From NCBI GenBank assembly GCA_005882155.1, contig VBCQ01000054.1:1-6992 (forward strand): 6,992 nt of DNA. Direction: 5' to 3'. The position numbers were made by a program, and so were the translations under genes. This document shows positions 1 through 5,647 of this stretch, in pieces. This DNA comes from Betaproteobacteria bacterium (GTDB lineage Bacteria; Pseudomonadota; Gammaproteobacteria; Burkholderiales; Burkholderiaceae_C). Position 1 is the stretch's first letter. Every line of letters starts with the position of its first letter. The notes under the pieces are model-generated. The model was not told where the DNA came from and ran no database searches. It saw only the letters and a list, made by a program, of their open reading frames with translations.

Positions 1-1201
1 TGCGTGCAATCCAGGTCAGATCGCGCTTCGTCAGGCCCTGCAGCACGAACAGGTTGAAGCCGACCGGCGGCGTGATCTGCGCCATCTCGACGACGAGCAC
101 GATGAAGATGCCGAACCAGATCAGATCGAGCCCGGCCTTCTGCACGGTCGGCAGCAGCACCGCCATCGTCAGCACGACCATCGAGATGCCGTCGAGAAAG
201 CAGCCGAGGACGATGAAGAATGCCATCAGCATGACGATCAGCGCGAACGGCGAGAGGTTCAGGCCGCCGATGAATTCGGCCAAGTGACGCGGCAGGCCGA
301 TGAAGCCCATCGCGAGCGTGAGAAACGCCGCACCGGCGAGGATCAAGCCGATCATGCAGTAGACGCGGCAGGCAGCGACGAGGCCTTCCTTGAACGATTT
401 CCAGCTCAGCGATCGCTCGAGCGCGGCGAGGATCAGCGAGCCGCCGACGCCGAGCGCCGCCGCTTCGGTCGCGGTCGCGAGGCCCGAGTAGATCGAGCCG
501 AGCACCAGGCCGATCAAAGAGATGACCGGAATCAGGTGGCGCGACGCGTAGACCTTCTGAGTGAAGCTCATGCCTTCATCGGCAGCGGGAATCTTCTCTT
601 TGTTGAACAGCGCCCAGACGACGATGTAGCCCATGAACAGCGCGGCGAGCACGATGCCCGGCAGCACGCCGGCGATGAACAGCTTGGCAATCGACACGTT
701 GGCCGCGACGCCGTAGACGATCATGATGATCGACGGCGGGATCAAGAGTCCCAGCGTGCCGGCACCGGCCAGCGAGCCGATCGCGATGTCATCCGGATAG
801 CCGCGGCGCTTGAGCTCGGGCAGCGTGATCTTGCCGATCGTCGCGCAAGTCGCCGCGCTCGACCCCGACACCGCAGCGAAGATCGCGCAGCCGATCACGT
901 TGGTGTGCAAGAGGCGCCCGGGCAGCCGATTGAGCCACGGCGCGAGGCCCTTGAACATGTCCTCCGACAGCTTGGTGCGAAACAAGATCTCGCCCATCCA
1001 CAGGAACAGCGGCAGCGCAGTCAGCGTCCAGCTCGAGGTCGATCCCCAGACGGTGAGCGCCATGCTGTCGCCGACGGGGCGATGCGTGAACAGCTCCATC
1101 GCCATCAGTGCGACGCCGAGCAGCGACAGGCCGATCCACAGGCCCGAGCCGAGCACGACCAGCAAGACAACGATGAGTGCGGCGGCGATGAAGATGTCCA
1201 T
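1..1201 (-). CDS. dctM: TRAP transporter large permease DctM (transporter 1), C-terminus cut by window edge
   Basis: Inner-membrane ion-coupled permease that moves the substrate delivered by the periplasmic DctP protein. Reading the minus strand from ATG at 1201 gives 400 uninterrupted codons with no stop before the window edge. Family members are about 425-430 residues, so only the last few tens are missing. The start MDIFIAAALIVVLLVVLGSG is a hydrophobic first helix. Signature blocks are FAAVSGSSAATCATIGK at residues about 108-124 and AGTLGLLIPPSIIMIVYG at about 147-164. Near the visible end comes EMAQITPPVGFNLFVLQG, the second conserved proline block of DctM. It starts 21 bases after the dctQ stop with only a weak purine-rich ribosome site, so translation probably follows from dctQ. 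It is strongly similar to the plus-strand DctM at 6121. The family call is certain; the substrate is unknown. Confidence 0.96.
   Translation of the reverse strand, partial: MDIFIAAALIVVLLVVLGSGLWIGLSLLGVALMAMELFTHRPVGDSMALTVWGSTSSWTLTALPLFLWMGEILFRTKLSEDMFKGLAPWLNRLPGRLLHTNVIGCAIFAAVSGSSAATCATIGKITLPELKRRGYPDDIAIGSLAGAGTLGLLIPPSIIMIVYGVAANVSIAKLFIAGVLPGIVLAALFMGYIVVWALFNKEKIPAADEGMSFTQKVYASRHLIPVISLIGLVLGSIYSGLATATEAAALGVGGSLILAALERSLSWKSFKEGLVAACRVYCMIGLILAGAAFLTLAMGFIGLPRHLAEFIGGLNLSPFALIVMLMAFFIVLGCFLDGISMVVLTMAVLLPTVQKAGLDLIWFGIFIVLVVEMAQITPPVGFNLFVLQGLTKRDLTWIAR
701..751 (-). repeat. 51-base perfect inverted copy in dctM (left copy)
   Basis: The reverse complement of this segment equals 6574-6624 at every base. 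It encodes the most conserved DctM block (GLLIPPSIIMIVYGVAA). Flanking sequence falls to ordinary paralogue similarity at once on both sides. Confidence 0.85.
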
Positions 1202-1222
1202 GAAGCGAGTCTCTGGTTCGGG

Positions 1223-1792
1223 TCACTCGACGCGGGCGATCTCGTCGCCTCCAGCGGCGAAGAACGCGCAGCCGGTCCAGCGCGCGAGCAAGGCATCGAT
1301 GAACGACACCGCAAACCCGATGCTCCCGAGCGCCATCGCGATTTGCGGAATCCACAGCGGCGTCGCGTCGGCCGCCGGCGAGACGTCGTGGGTCAGGTAC
1401 GACATCCACACCAGGCGGCACGTGAACACCGCGACATACGTGCTGAGTGCGAAACCGGCGACGAGGCTCCACCACTCGAGCAGCGGCCGCACGCGCGGCG
1501 ACAATCGGTCGAGGAACAAGGTCACGCGGATGTGATCGCCGCGCTGCAAGGTCATCGGCAGCGCGAGGAACAGCGCAGCGGCGATCGCGTAGCCCGCATA
1601 TGCGTCGAGCCCCGGAATGTCGAGGCCCGTTTCGCGTGCGATCACGCCGAGCACGATGACCGCGAACGCAGCGACCATCGCGATGCAGGCGAGCGCGCCG
1701 AGCCCGCGATACAAGCCTGCCGCCAGCAGGTGCCACATGCTGGCGAATGCAGCGCTGCGCGATGGCGTTGCAGCGGCCATCATCGTGCTCAT
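1223..1792 (-). CDS. dctQ: TRAP transporter small permease DctQ (transporter 1)
   Basis: Small membrane subunit that pairs with DctM in tripartite ATP-independent periplasmic transporters. The 189 residues carry four hydrophobic segments, at about 31-52, 64-82, 104-126 and 148-169. The DctQ hallmark RGDHIRV is at 84-90, just after helix 2, and DATPLWIPQIAMALG at about 142-156 leads into helix 4. I chose the ATG at 1792 because its ATGA overlaps the dctP stop by four bases (1789-1792), the usual translational-coupling junction, and there is no convincing ribosome site upstream. Met19 is a possible alternative start. The same frame stays open upstream through dctP to about 2698, but that extension is arginine-rich shadow translation and not part of the protein. 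A 27-base block (1344-1370) is identical to the inverse of 5984-6010 in the other dctQ. Confidence 0.95.
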   Translation of the reverse strand: MSTMMAAATPSRSAAFASMWHLLAAGLYRGLGALACIAMVAAFAVIVLGVIARETGLDIPGLDAYAGYAIAAALFLALPMTLQRGDHIRVTLFLDRLSPRVRPLLEWWSLVAGFALSTYVAVFTCRLVWMSYLTHDVSPAADATPLWIPQIAMALGSIGFAVSFIDALLARWTGCAFFAAGGDEIARVE

Positions 1793-2763
1793 GGCGCTGT
1801 CGACTTGCGGTACGCGTCGATGATTGCCTGGCCATCGGGGCCGACGCTGCCCAGCCATTCGACCGTCATGCGACCGCCGATCAGCCGCAGCTCGCGGCGC
1901 AGCGCATCGCTCGGCGGCGCGACCTTCATGCCCTTGGCCGCCAGCTCCTTCATGTACTCGGCGTCCTTTTGCTCGCTCGTCTTCCAGCCGCGCTCCTCGG
2001 CGGCGGCCGCGGCTTTCAGCAGCGCCGACTGCGACGGCTTGTCGAGCGCGTCGAACGCCTTCTGATTGACGACGATCGCGTTCTTCGGCAGCCAGGCGCT
2101 GACGGCGTAGAAGTACTTCACGCTCTCGTAGAGCTTGTTCTCGACGCCGCTCGCGCTCGAGGTCAGGAAGTTCTCGACCGTGCCGGTGGCGAGCGCCTGG
2201 CCGAGCTCGGCGAGCTGGATCGTCGTCGGCTGCGCGCCGACATACTGCGCGATGCGCGAGGTCGCCGGGTTGTAGGCGCGCATCTTCGTGCCCTTCAAGT
2301 CCGACATCGCCTCGACCGGCTTGATGCTGTACAGGCTTTGCCCCGGCCACGGCGAGGTGAACAGCAGCTTGAGCCCCTGCGAGGCGAGCAGCTTGTCGAT
2401 CTGCGGACGCGACGCGTCGGCGAGCTTGCGCGCTGCGGGATAGCTGTCGGCGAGAAACGGGATCGAATCGATGCCGAACAGCGCGTTCTCGTTCGCCGCG
2501 CCCGACAGAATGAACTCGCCCGCCTGCGTCTGACCGGTCTGCACTGCGCGCTTGATCTCGTTGGCCTTGTACAGCGAGCCATTGGGGTGCAGCGTGATCT
2601 TCAGCTTGCCGCCGCTCGCGCGGTCGACATCGCTCGCGAACTGCTGCACGTTCTCGGTCTGGAAGCTGCCGACGGCGTAGCCGGTCGGCAGGTCCCACTT
2701 GGTTTGCGCATAAGCGCCGCTTGTGGCCGCGATGGCAATGCAGGCGATGAGGGTCTTCTTCAT
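1789..2763 (-). CDS. dctP: TRAP transporter substrate-binding protein DctP (transporter 1)
   Basis: Periplasmic solute receptor that binds an organic acid and hands it to DctQM. It has 324 residues, normal for the family. Residues 1-19 form a Sec signal peptide (MKKTLIACIAIAATSGAYA, predicted cleavage before Q20), and the mature protein begins QTKWDLPTGY. Central landmarks are FGIDSIPFLADSY (about 96-108), DLKGTKMRAYNPATSR (155-170) and LAELGQALATGTVE (184-197). By position, R162 matches the conserved arginine that clamps the ligand carboxylate in this family. A ribosome site GGAGA (2769-2773) lies six bases before the ATG. The gene starts 22 bases after the hydro-lyase stop, so the two are probably co-transcribed. 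The C-terminus GPDGQAIIDAYRK is intact, unlike its plus-strand paralogue. The substrate cannot be read from the sequence; pyroglutamate-like acids are one hypothesis, from the hydro-lyase neighbour. Confidence 0.95.
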   Translation of the reverse strand: MKKTLIACIAIAATSGAYAQTKWDLPTGYAVGSFQTENVQQFASDVDRASGGKLKITLHPNGSLYKANEIKRAVQTGQTQAGEFILSGAANENALFGIDSIPFLADSYPAARKLADASRPQIDKLLASQGLKLLFTSPWPGQSLYSIKPVEAMSDLKGTKMRAYNPATSRIAQYVGAQPTTIQLAELGQALATGTVENFLTSSASGVENKLYESVKYFYAVSAWLPKNAIVVNQKAFDALDKPSQSALLKAAAAAEERGWKTSEQKDAEYMKELAAKGMKVAPPSDALRRELRLIGGRMTVEWLGSVGPDGQAIIDAYRKSTAP

Positions 2764-2768
2764 ACGGG

Positions 2769-2773
2769 TCTCC
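2769..2773 (-). promoter_or_regulatory. Ribosome binding site of minus-strand dctP
   Basis: GGAGA on the minus strand, six bases before the ATG at 2763. It is the clearest Shine-Dalgarno in the minus-strand gene set and lies in the 22-base gap after the hydro-lyase stop, so dctP can initiate independently of upstream translation. Confidence 0.7.
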
Positions 2774-2785
2774 GTGGGGCGAATC

Positions 2786-3604
2786 TCAGAAGCTCGCGAG
2801 TTGGTGATTCAGCAGGTCGGTGATCAGCATCGCGCCGGGCGCGTGGGTGATGCAGAACTCGGGGCGCGCTTGCGCGATCGCGGCTTGCGGCGTGACGCCG
2901 CAGGCCCAGAACACCGGCAGCTCGTCGCGCATCACATCAACCGCGTCGCCGTAGTCGGGCAGCGCCAGGTCCTTGATGCCGATCAACGCCGGGTCGCCCA
3001 GGTGCACCGGCGCGCCATGCACGTCGGGGAATCGCGACGTGACCTGGATCGCGCGAATCGCCGCCGCTGCGCGCAGCGGCCGCATCGAGACCACCATCGG
3101 CCCGTGGAACGGCCCGGCGGCGATGGTCGGGATGCTCGTGCGGTACATCGCGACGTTGCGGTTCTGGTCGATGTGGCGCATCGCGAGGCCCGCGTCGAGC
3201 AGCGCCTGCTCGAACGAGAACGAGCAGCCGATGACGAAGGTCACGAGGTCGTCGCGCCACTGCGCCGCGATGTCGGTCGGCTCGTCGACGAGCTCGCCCC
3301 GCCGCCAGACGCGGTAGCGCGGCACATCGCTGCGGATGTCGATGTCGGCGCCCAGCGTGGCGAGCATCGCGTCGCCGGGCTCGGACACCGCGAGCAGCGG
3401 GCACGGCTTGGGGTTGCGCTGGCAGTAGCGCAGAAAGTCCTCGGCGTAAGAGCGCGGCAGGATGACGACGTTGCCTTGCACATGGTCGCGGGCGAGGCCG
3501 CTGGTGTGCGAGGTCCACGCGCCGCTGCGGATCGCCGCGCGCGCTTCGGCAACCGCTGCCGAGGGCGCGTTGAACGTCGCGCTTTGCTTGACTCCAGACT
3601 TCAC
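2786..3604 (-). CDS. DUF1445 / D-glutamate cyclase family putative hydro-lyase
   Basis: Predicted cytoplasmic lyase of 272 residues, full length for the family (Pfam D-glutamate cyclase, formerly DUF1445; bacterial YcsI-like, related to mitochondrial DGLUCY). The known family reaction is reversible dehydration of D-glutamate to 5-oxo-D-proline; whether this protein uses that substrate is inference. Recognised blocks in order: HVQGNVVILP (41-50), GCSFSFE (126-132), MYRTSIPTIAAGPFHGPMVV (153-172), HGAPVHLGDPALIGI (196-210), PVFWACGVTPQ (230-240) and ITHAPGAMLITD (252-263). No signal peptide or membrane helix is seen. The start is GTG at 3604, preceded by a GGGGAAG ribosome-site-like stretch; a GTG at 3618-3620 is out of frame. 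It sits between the LysR gene and dctP on the same strand, so it probably acts on what the TRAP system imports. Confidence 0.88.
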   Translation of the reverse strand: MKSGVKQSATFNAPSAAVAEARAAIRSGAWTSHTSGLARDHVQGNVVILPRSYAEDFLRYCQRNPKPCPLLAVSEPGDAMLATLGADIDIRSDVPRYRVWRRGELVDEPTDIAAQWRDDLVTFVIGCSFSFEQALLDAGLAMRHIDQNRNVAMYRTSIPTIAAGPFHGPMVVSMRPLRAAAAIRAIQVTSRFPDVHGAPVHLGDPALIGIKDLALPDYGDAVDVMRDELPVFWACGVTPQAAIAQARPEFCITHAPGAMLITDLLNHQLASF

Positions 3605-3693
3605 TCGCTTCCCCGTTCACGCCGATGCGTTGGACTGGGGCGGATTGTGTTGCTCGGGACTGGGCCGATCAAACAAGAAATATTTCGCTTATC
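3605..3693 (-). promoter_or_regulatory. Gap between lysR and the hydro-lyase; possible promoter of the hydro-lyase-dctPQM operon
   Basis: This 89-base gap carries one of the few AT-rich patches in the window (3671-3692) and a perfect 10-base palindrome GAAATATTTC at 3677-3686, about 75 bases before the hydro-lyase GTG. The position suits a regulator site or promoter for the minus-strand operon. I could not find a convincing -35/-10 pair, so read-through from lysR is equally possible. Confidence 0.35.
3677..3686. repeat. AT-rich perfect palindrome, candidate operator
   Basis: GAAATATTTC reads the same on both strands. It stands out in a GC-rich, nearly gap-free locus and lies directly between the LysR gene and the first gene of the operon it may control. 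A flanking AAG (3675-3677) and CTT (3688-3690) add an imperfect outer arm. It could be a LysR-type (T-N11-A class) operator core, but the motif is short and may be chance. Confidence 0.35.
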
Positions 3694-3713
3694 TCATCGC
3701 TTTTTTCGATGAG
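3693..3713. repeat. Inverted repeat / hairpin across the lysR stop codon
   Basis: CTCATCG (3693-3699) pairs perfectly with CGATGAG (3707-3713) around a seven-base loop of one C and six T (A-rich on the transcribed minus strand). It includes the lysR TGA at 3694-3696. In the minus-strand transcript the stem is followed by AUAAGCG rather than a U-run, so it is not a canonical intrinsic terminator. It could stabilise the lysR mRNA end or weakly attenuate read-through into the hydro-lyase gene. Confidence 0.4.
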
Positions 3714-4599
3714 CTGCGGAGGCTCCGACAAAATCGGCGACGGCATCGACAACGCCGCGCGCGACCTCCGAGCTCGGGTCGTCGCGGTAGCTCGCGTGGA
3801 TCGGCAGCGGCGGCAATTCAGCCTCGCATTTCAGTGGCTTCAGCGGCAGCCGCTGCGCCAAGCGCTGCACGGCGGCGAGCGGCAAGGTCGCGACACCGAA
3901 GCCGCCTTCGACGAGCTGCACCATCGCCGAGATCGACGAGATCGTGTGGACGCGCTTGAGCTCGATGCCGGCACCACGAAACAGATCGATCAATCCGACA
4001 TGCGGCTGCGAGCCGCGCTGGAAGGTCAGCAGGTCGAGCGCGGCCAGGTCAGCGAGCGTGTATCGGCGCTTGCGCTGCAGCTGCGAATTGCCGACGAAGA
4101 CCATCTCCATCGCCGGCAGCGCGCGGCTGCGCAGTCCTTCACCGACGGTGGGCAACGCAGCAACGGCGAGGTCGAGCGCGCCGCGGCGCACTTGATCGAC
4201 GAGCACCGGCGTCGTCTCGACCGTGAGCTGCAGCTCGAAGTCGGGGTTGCCCTCGCGCATGTGCTGCACCCATTCGATCAGCCACGAATGGAGCACCGAT
4301 TCGATGACACCGATTCGCAAGGTGACAGCCTTGTGCTGCGCGACGCCGGCGCCCATCTCGTCCTTGATTTCGCGCTGCAGCGCGAGCAGCCGCTGCGCGT
4401 GGTTGTGGAAGCGCATGCCGGCGACGGTGAGGCGAAATTGCTTGTCTCGGCGGTCGAGCAGCAGCACGCCGAGTTCTTCTTCGAGCGCGGCGATGCGGCT
4501 GGACATCGCGGATTGGGTGATGAAGAGTTTCTCAGCTGCGCGTGAGACGCTCTTGAGCGAGACGACCCAGTAGAAGGCTTCGACGAATCGGAGGTTCAT
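3694..4599 (-). CDS. LysR-type transcriptional regulator
   Basis: DNA-binding transcription factor of 301 residues, the usual LysR length. The N-terminal winged helix-turn-helix spans about residues 1-60 (MNLRFVEAFYWVVSLKSVSR, then AAEKLFITQSAMSSRIAALE with the recognition helix, then ELGVLLLDRRDKQFRLTVAG). A linker helix lies at about 62-90, and the effector-binding domain runs from about 92 (VTLRIGVIES) to near the end. GGFGVATLP at 232-240 is the typical late effector-domain block. I chose ATG 4599 because homologues start MNLRFVEAF; the frame stays open upstream to 4770 but that part overlaps dctP on the other strand. A GGGAGA-like ribosome site lies about 12 bases upstream. Divergent placement 88 bases from plus-strand dctP and immediate placement before the hydro-lyase gene suggest it controls one or both transporter operons, probably in response to the imported acid. 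The C-terminus is basic (HRKKR). Confidence 0.94.
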   Translation of the reverse strand: MNLRFVEAFYWVVSLKSVSRAAEKLFITQSAMSSRIAALEEELGVLLLDRRDKQFRLTVAGMRFHNHAQRLLALQREIKDEMGAGVAQHKAVTLRIGVIESVLHSWLIEWVQHMREGNPDFELQLTVETTPVLVDQVRRGALDLAVAALPTVGEGLRSRALPAMEMVFVGNSQLQRKRRYTLADLAALDLLTFQRGSQPHVGLIDLFRGAGIELKRVHTISSISAMVQLVEGGFGVATLPLAAVQRLAQRLPLKPLKCEAELPPLPIHASYRDDPSSEVARGVVDAVADFVGASAAHRKKR

Positions 4600-4687
4600 G
4601 GGTGGGATTCTCTCCCGGGGAACAACCCGGATAGCGCGACATCGGACTCGCTTTATCCTTCGCTCACTCAGAACCGGAGATCGAAAA
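4600..4687. promoter_or_regulatory. Divergent control region between lysR and plus-strand dctP
   Basis: These 88 bases separate two divergent start codons, the classic place for a LysR-type regulator to bind and control both itself and its target. It holds an inverted repeat CCGGG (4615-4619) / CCCGG (4626-4630) with a six-base spacer, which overlaps the lysR leader, and a looser GGATA (4629-4633) / TATCC (4654-4658). TATCCT at 4654-4659 could be a -10 element for dctP with no good -35, as is common for activator-dependent promoters. The boundaries of the operator and promoters are inference. Confidence 0.5.
4676..4680 (+). promoter_or_regulatory. Ribosome binding site of plus-strand dctP
   Basis: GGAGA seven bases before the ATG at 4688. 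It fixes the start at the methionine that begins the signal peptide, rather than at upstream in-frame codons reaching back to 4598. Confidence 0.75.
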
Positions 4688-5647
4688 ATGCGCCTCAAGC
4701 TCGCTCTGATCACTGCCTCGTTCGCCTTCGCAGCCTCCGCCCAAGCCCAAACCAAATGGGATCTGCCCACCGGCTACCCGGCGAACAACTTCCACACCGA
4801 AAACATCATGCAGTTCGTCGCCGATGTCGACAAGGCAACGGCCGGCAAGCTGAAGATCACCGTGCACGCCAACGCGTCCTTGTTCAAGGCGCCGGAGATC
4901 AAGGGCGCGGTACGCGGCGGGCAGGCGCAAATGGGCGAGATCCTGCTGTCGCTGTATTCGAACGAATGGCCGCTGTTCGGCGTCGACGGCCTGCCCTTCC
5001 TCGCCGACAGCTACGACGCCGCGATGAAGCTGTACAAGGCGCAAAAGCCCGCCATGGAGAAGAAGCTCGGCGAGCAGGGGCTGATGCTGCTTTACACCGT
5101 CGCATGGCCGCCGCAAGGCATTTACGTGAAGAAGCCGATCAACTCGGCAGCCGATCTGAAGGGTGTGAAATGGCGCGCCTACAACCCGACCACCGCGCGC
5201 ATCGCCGAGCTCGTCGGCGCGCAACCCGTCACCGTGCAGGCGGCCGAGCTGTCGCAGGCGATGGCCACCGGCGTCGTCGAGTCGTACATGTCGTCGGGCT
5301 CGACCGGCTACGACACGAAGACCTATGAGCACATCAAGAACTTTTACGACACGCAGGCCTGGCTGCCGAAGAACGCAGTGATCGTCAACAAGGCCGCCTT
5401 CGATGCGCTTGACAAGCCGACGCAGGCTGCCGTGCTGAAGGCCGGCGCCGACGCCGAGACCCGCGGCTGGGCGCTGTCGAAGCAGAAGAACGGCGAGTAC
5501 CTCGACCTCCTGAAGAAGAACGGCATGAACATCATCGCGCCATCGCCGCAATTGAAGGCCGACATGAAGAAGGTCGGGCCGTCATCGACGCATACAAGAA
5601 GATGTGATGCCCGGCGCCTTGCGCAAGGGGCTCGACGCTCTCTATGA
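4688..5647 (+). CDS. dctP: TRAP transporter substrate-binding protein DctP (transporter 2), frameshifted C-terminus
   Basis: Periplasmic organic-acid receptor, paralogue of the minus-strand DctP. Residues 1-20 are a Sec signal peptide ending AQA, and the mature start is QTKWDLPTGY as in the paralogue. Landmarks are FGVDGLPFLADSY (97-109), DLKGVKWRAYNPTTAR (156-171, R163 the likely ligand-carboxylate arginine) and AELSQAMATGVVE (186-198). Up to ADMKKVG (residue 297) it aligns with the family, then reads PSSTHTRRCDARRLAQGARRSL, an unrelated tail. The expected ending A-V-I-D-A-Y-K-K-M-stop is in the neighbouring frame, with stop TGA at 5605-5607. By comparison with the paralogue, about 49 bases (16 codons plus one base) are missing near 5576-5580. 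Either this is a real deletion that damages the last helix or an assembly error; an intact version would be about 322 residues. As written it ends 41 bases inside dctQ. Confidence 0.9.
   Translation: MRLKLALITASFAFAASAQAQTKWDLPTGYPANNFHTENIMQFVADVDKATAGKLKITVHANASLFKAPEIKGAVRGGQAQMGEILLSLYSNEWPLFGVDGLPFLADSYDAAMKLYKAQKPAMEKKLGEQGLMLLYTVAWPPQGIYVKKPINSAADLKGVKWRAYNPTTARIAELVGAQPVTVQAAELSQAMATGVVESYMSSGSTGYDTKTYEHIKNFYDTQAWLPKNAVIVNKAAFDALDKPTQAAVLKAGADAETRGWALSKQKNGEYLDLLKKNGMNIIAPSPQLKADMKKVGPSSTHTRRCDARRLAQGARRSL
5605..5609 (+). other. Ancestral dctP stop / dctQ start junction (TGATG)
   Basis: TGA (5605-5607) closes the family-like dctP C-terminus in the shifted frame, and its final A begins the dctQ ATG (5607-5609). 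This is a typical stop-start coupling site. With the frameshift, ribosomes from dctP no longer stop here and read on to 5647, so coupled initiation of dctQ should be altered. Confidence 0.75.

Noticed and set aside
284..2065. A 593-codon open frame on the plus strand, opposite dctM, dctQ and dctP
   Set aside because: The translation is rich in R, D, E, H, Q and A without domain-like order, typical of the antisense frame of GC-rich genes. The minus strand holds three clear TRAP genes over the same bases.
1793..2698. N-terminal extension of the minus-strand dctQ frame to give a 491-residue protein
   Set aside because: The added part is arginine/alanine-rich shadow translation of dctP in another frame; the four-helix DctQ starts at 1792, at an ATGA junction.
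2723..3712. Plus-strand open frame opposite the hydro-lyase gene
   Set aside because: Low-complexity R/D/H-rich translation; the minus strand encodes a full set of DUF1445 motifs over the same span.
3693..3713. Intrinsic terminator after lysR
   Set aside because: The stem has only seven pairs, overlaps the stop codon and is not followed by a U-run on the minus-strand transcript.
3625..4545. Plus-strand open frame opposite the LysR gene
   Set aside because: Antisense shadow; the minus-strand translation is a textbook LysR protein with normal start and length.
4600..4770. Upstream extension of the LysR protein by 57 residues
   Set aside because: It would cross the divergent control region and overlap the start of dctP; LysR homologues begin at the MNLRFVEAF methionine.
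5604..5606. GTG at 5604 as dctQ start
   Set aside because: It adds only one residue; ATG 5607 forms the standard TGATG junction with the original dctP stop.
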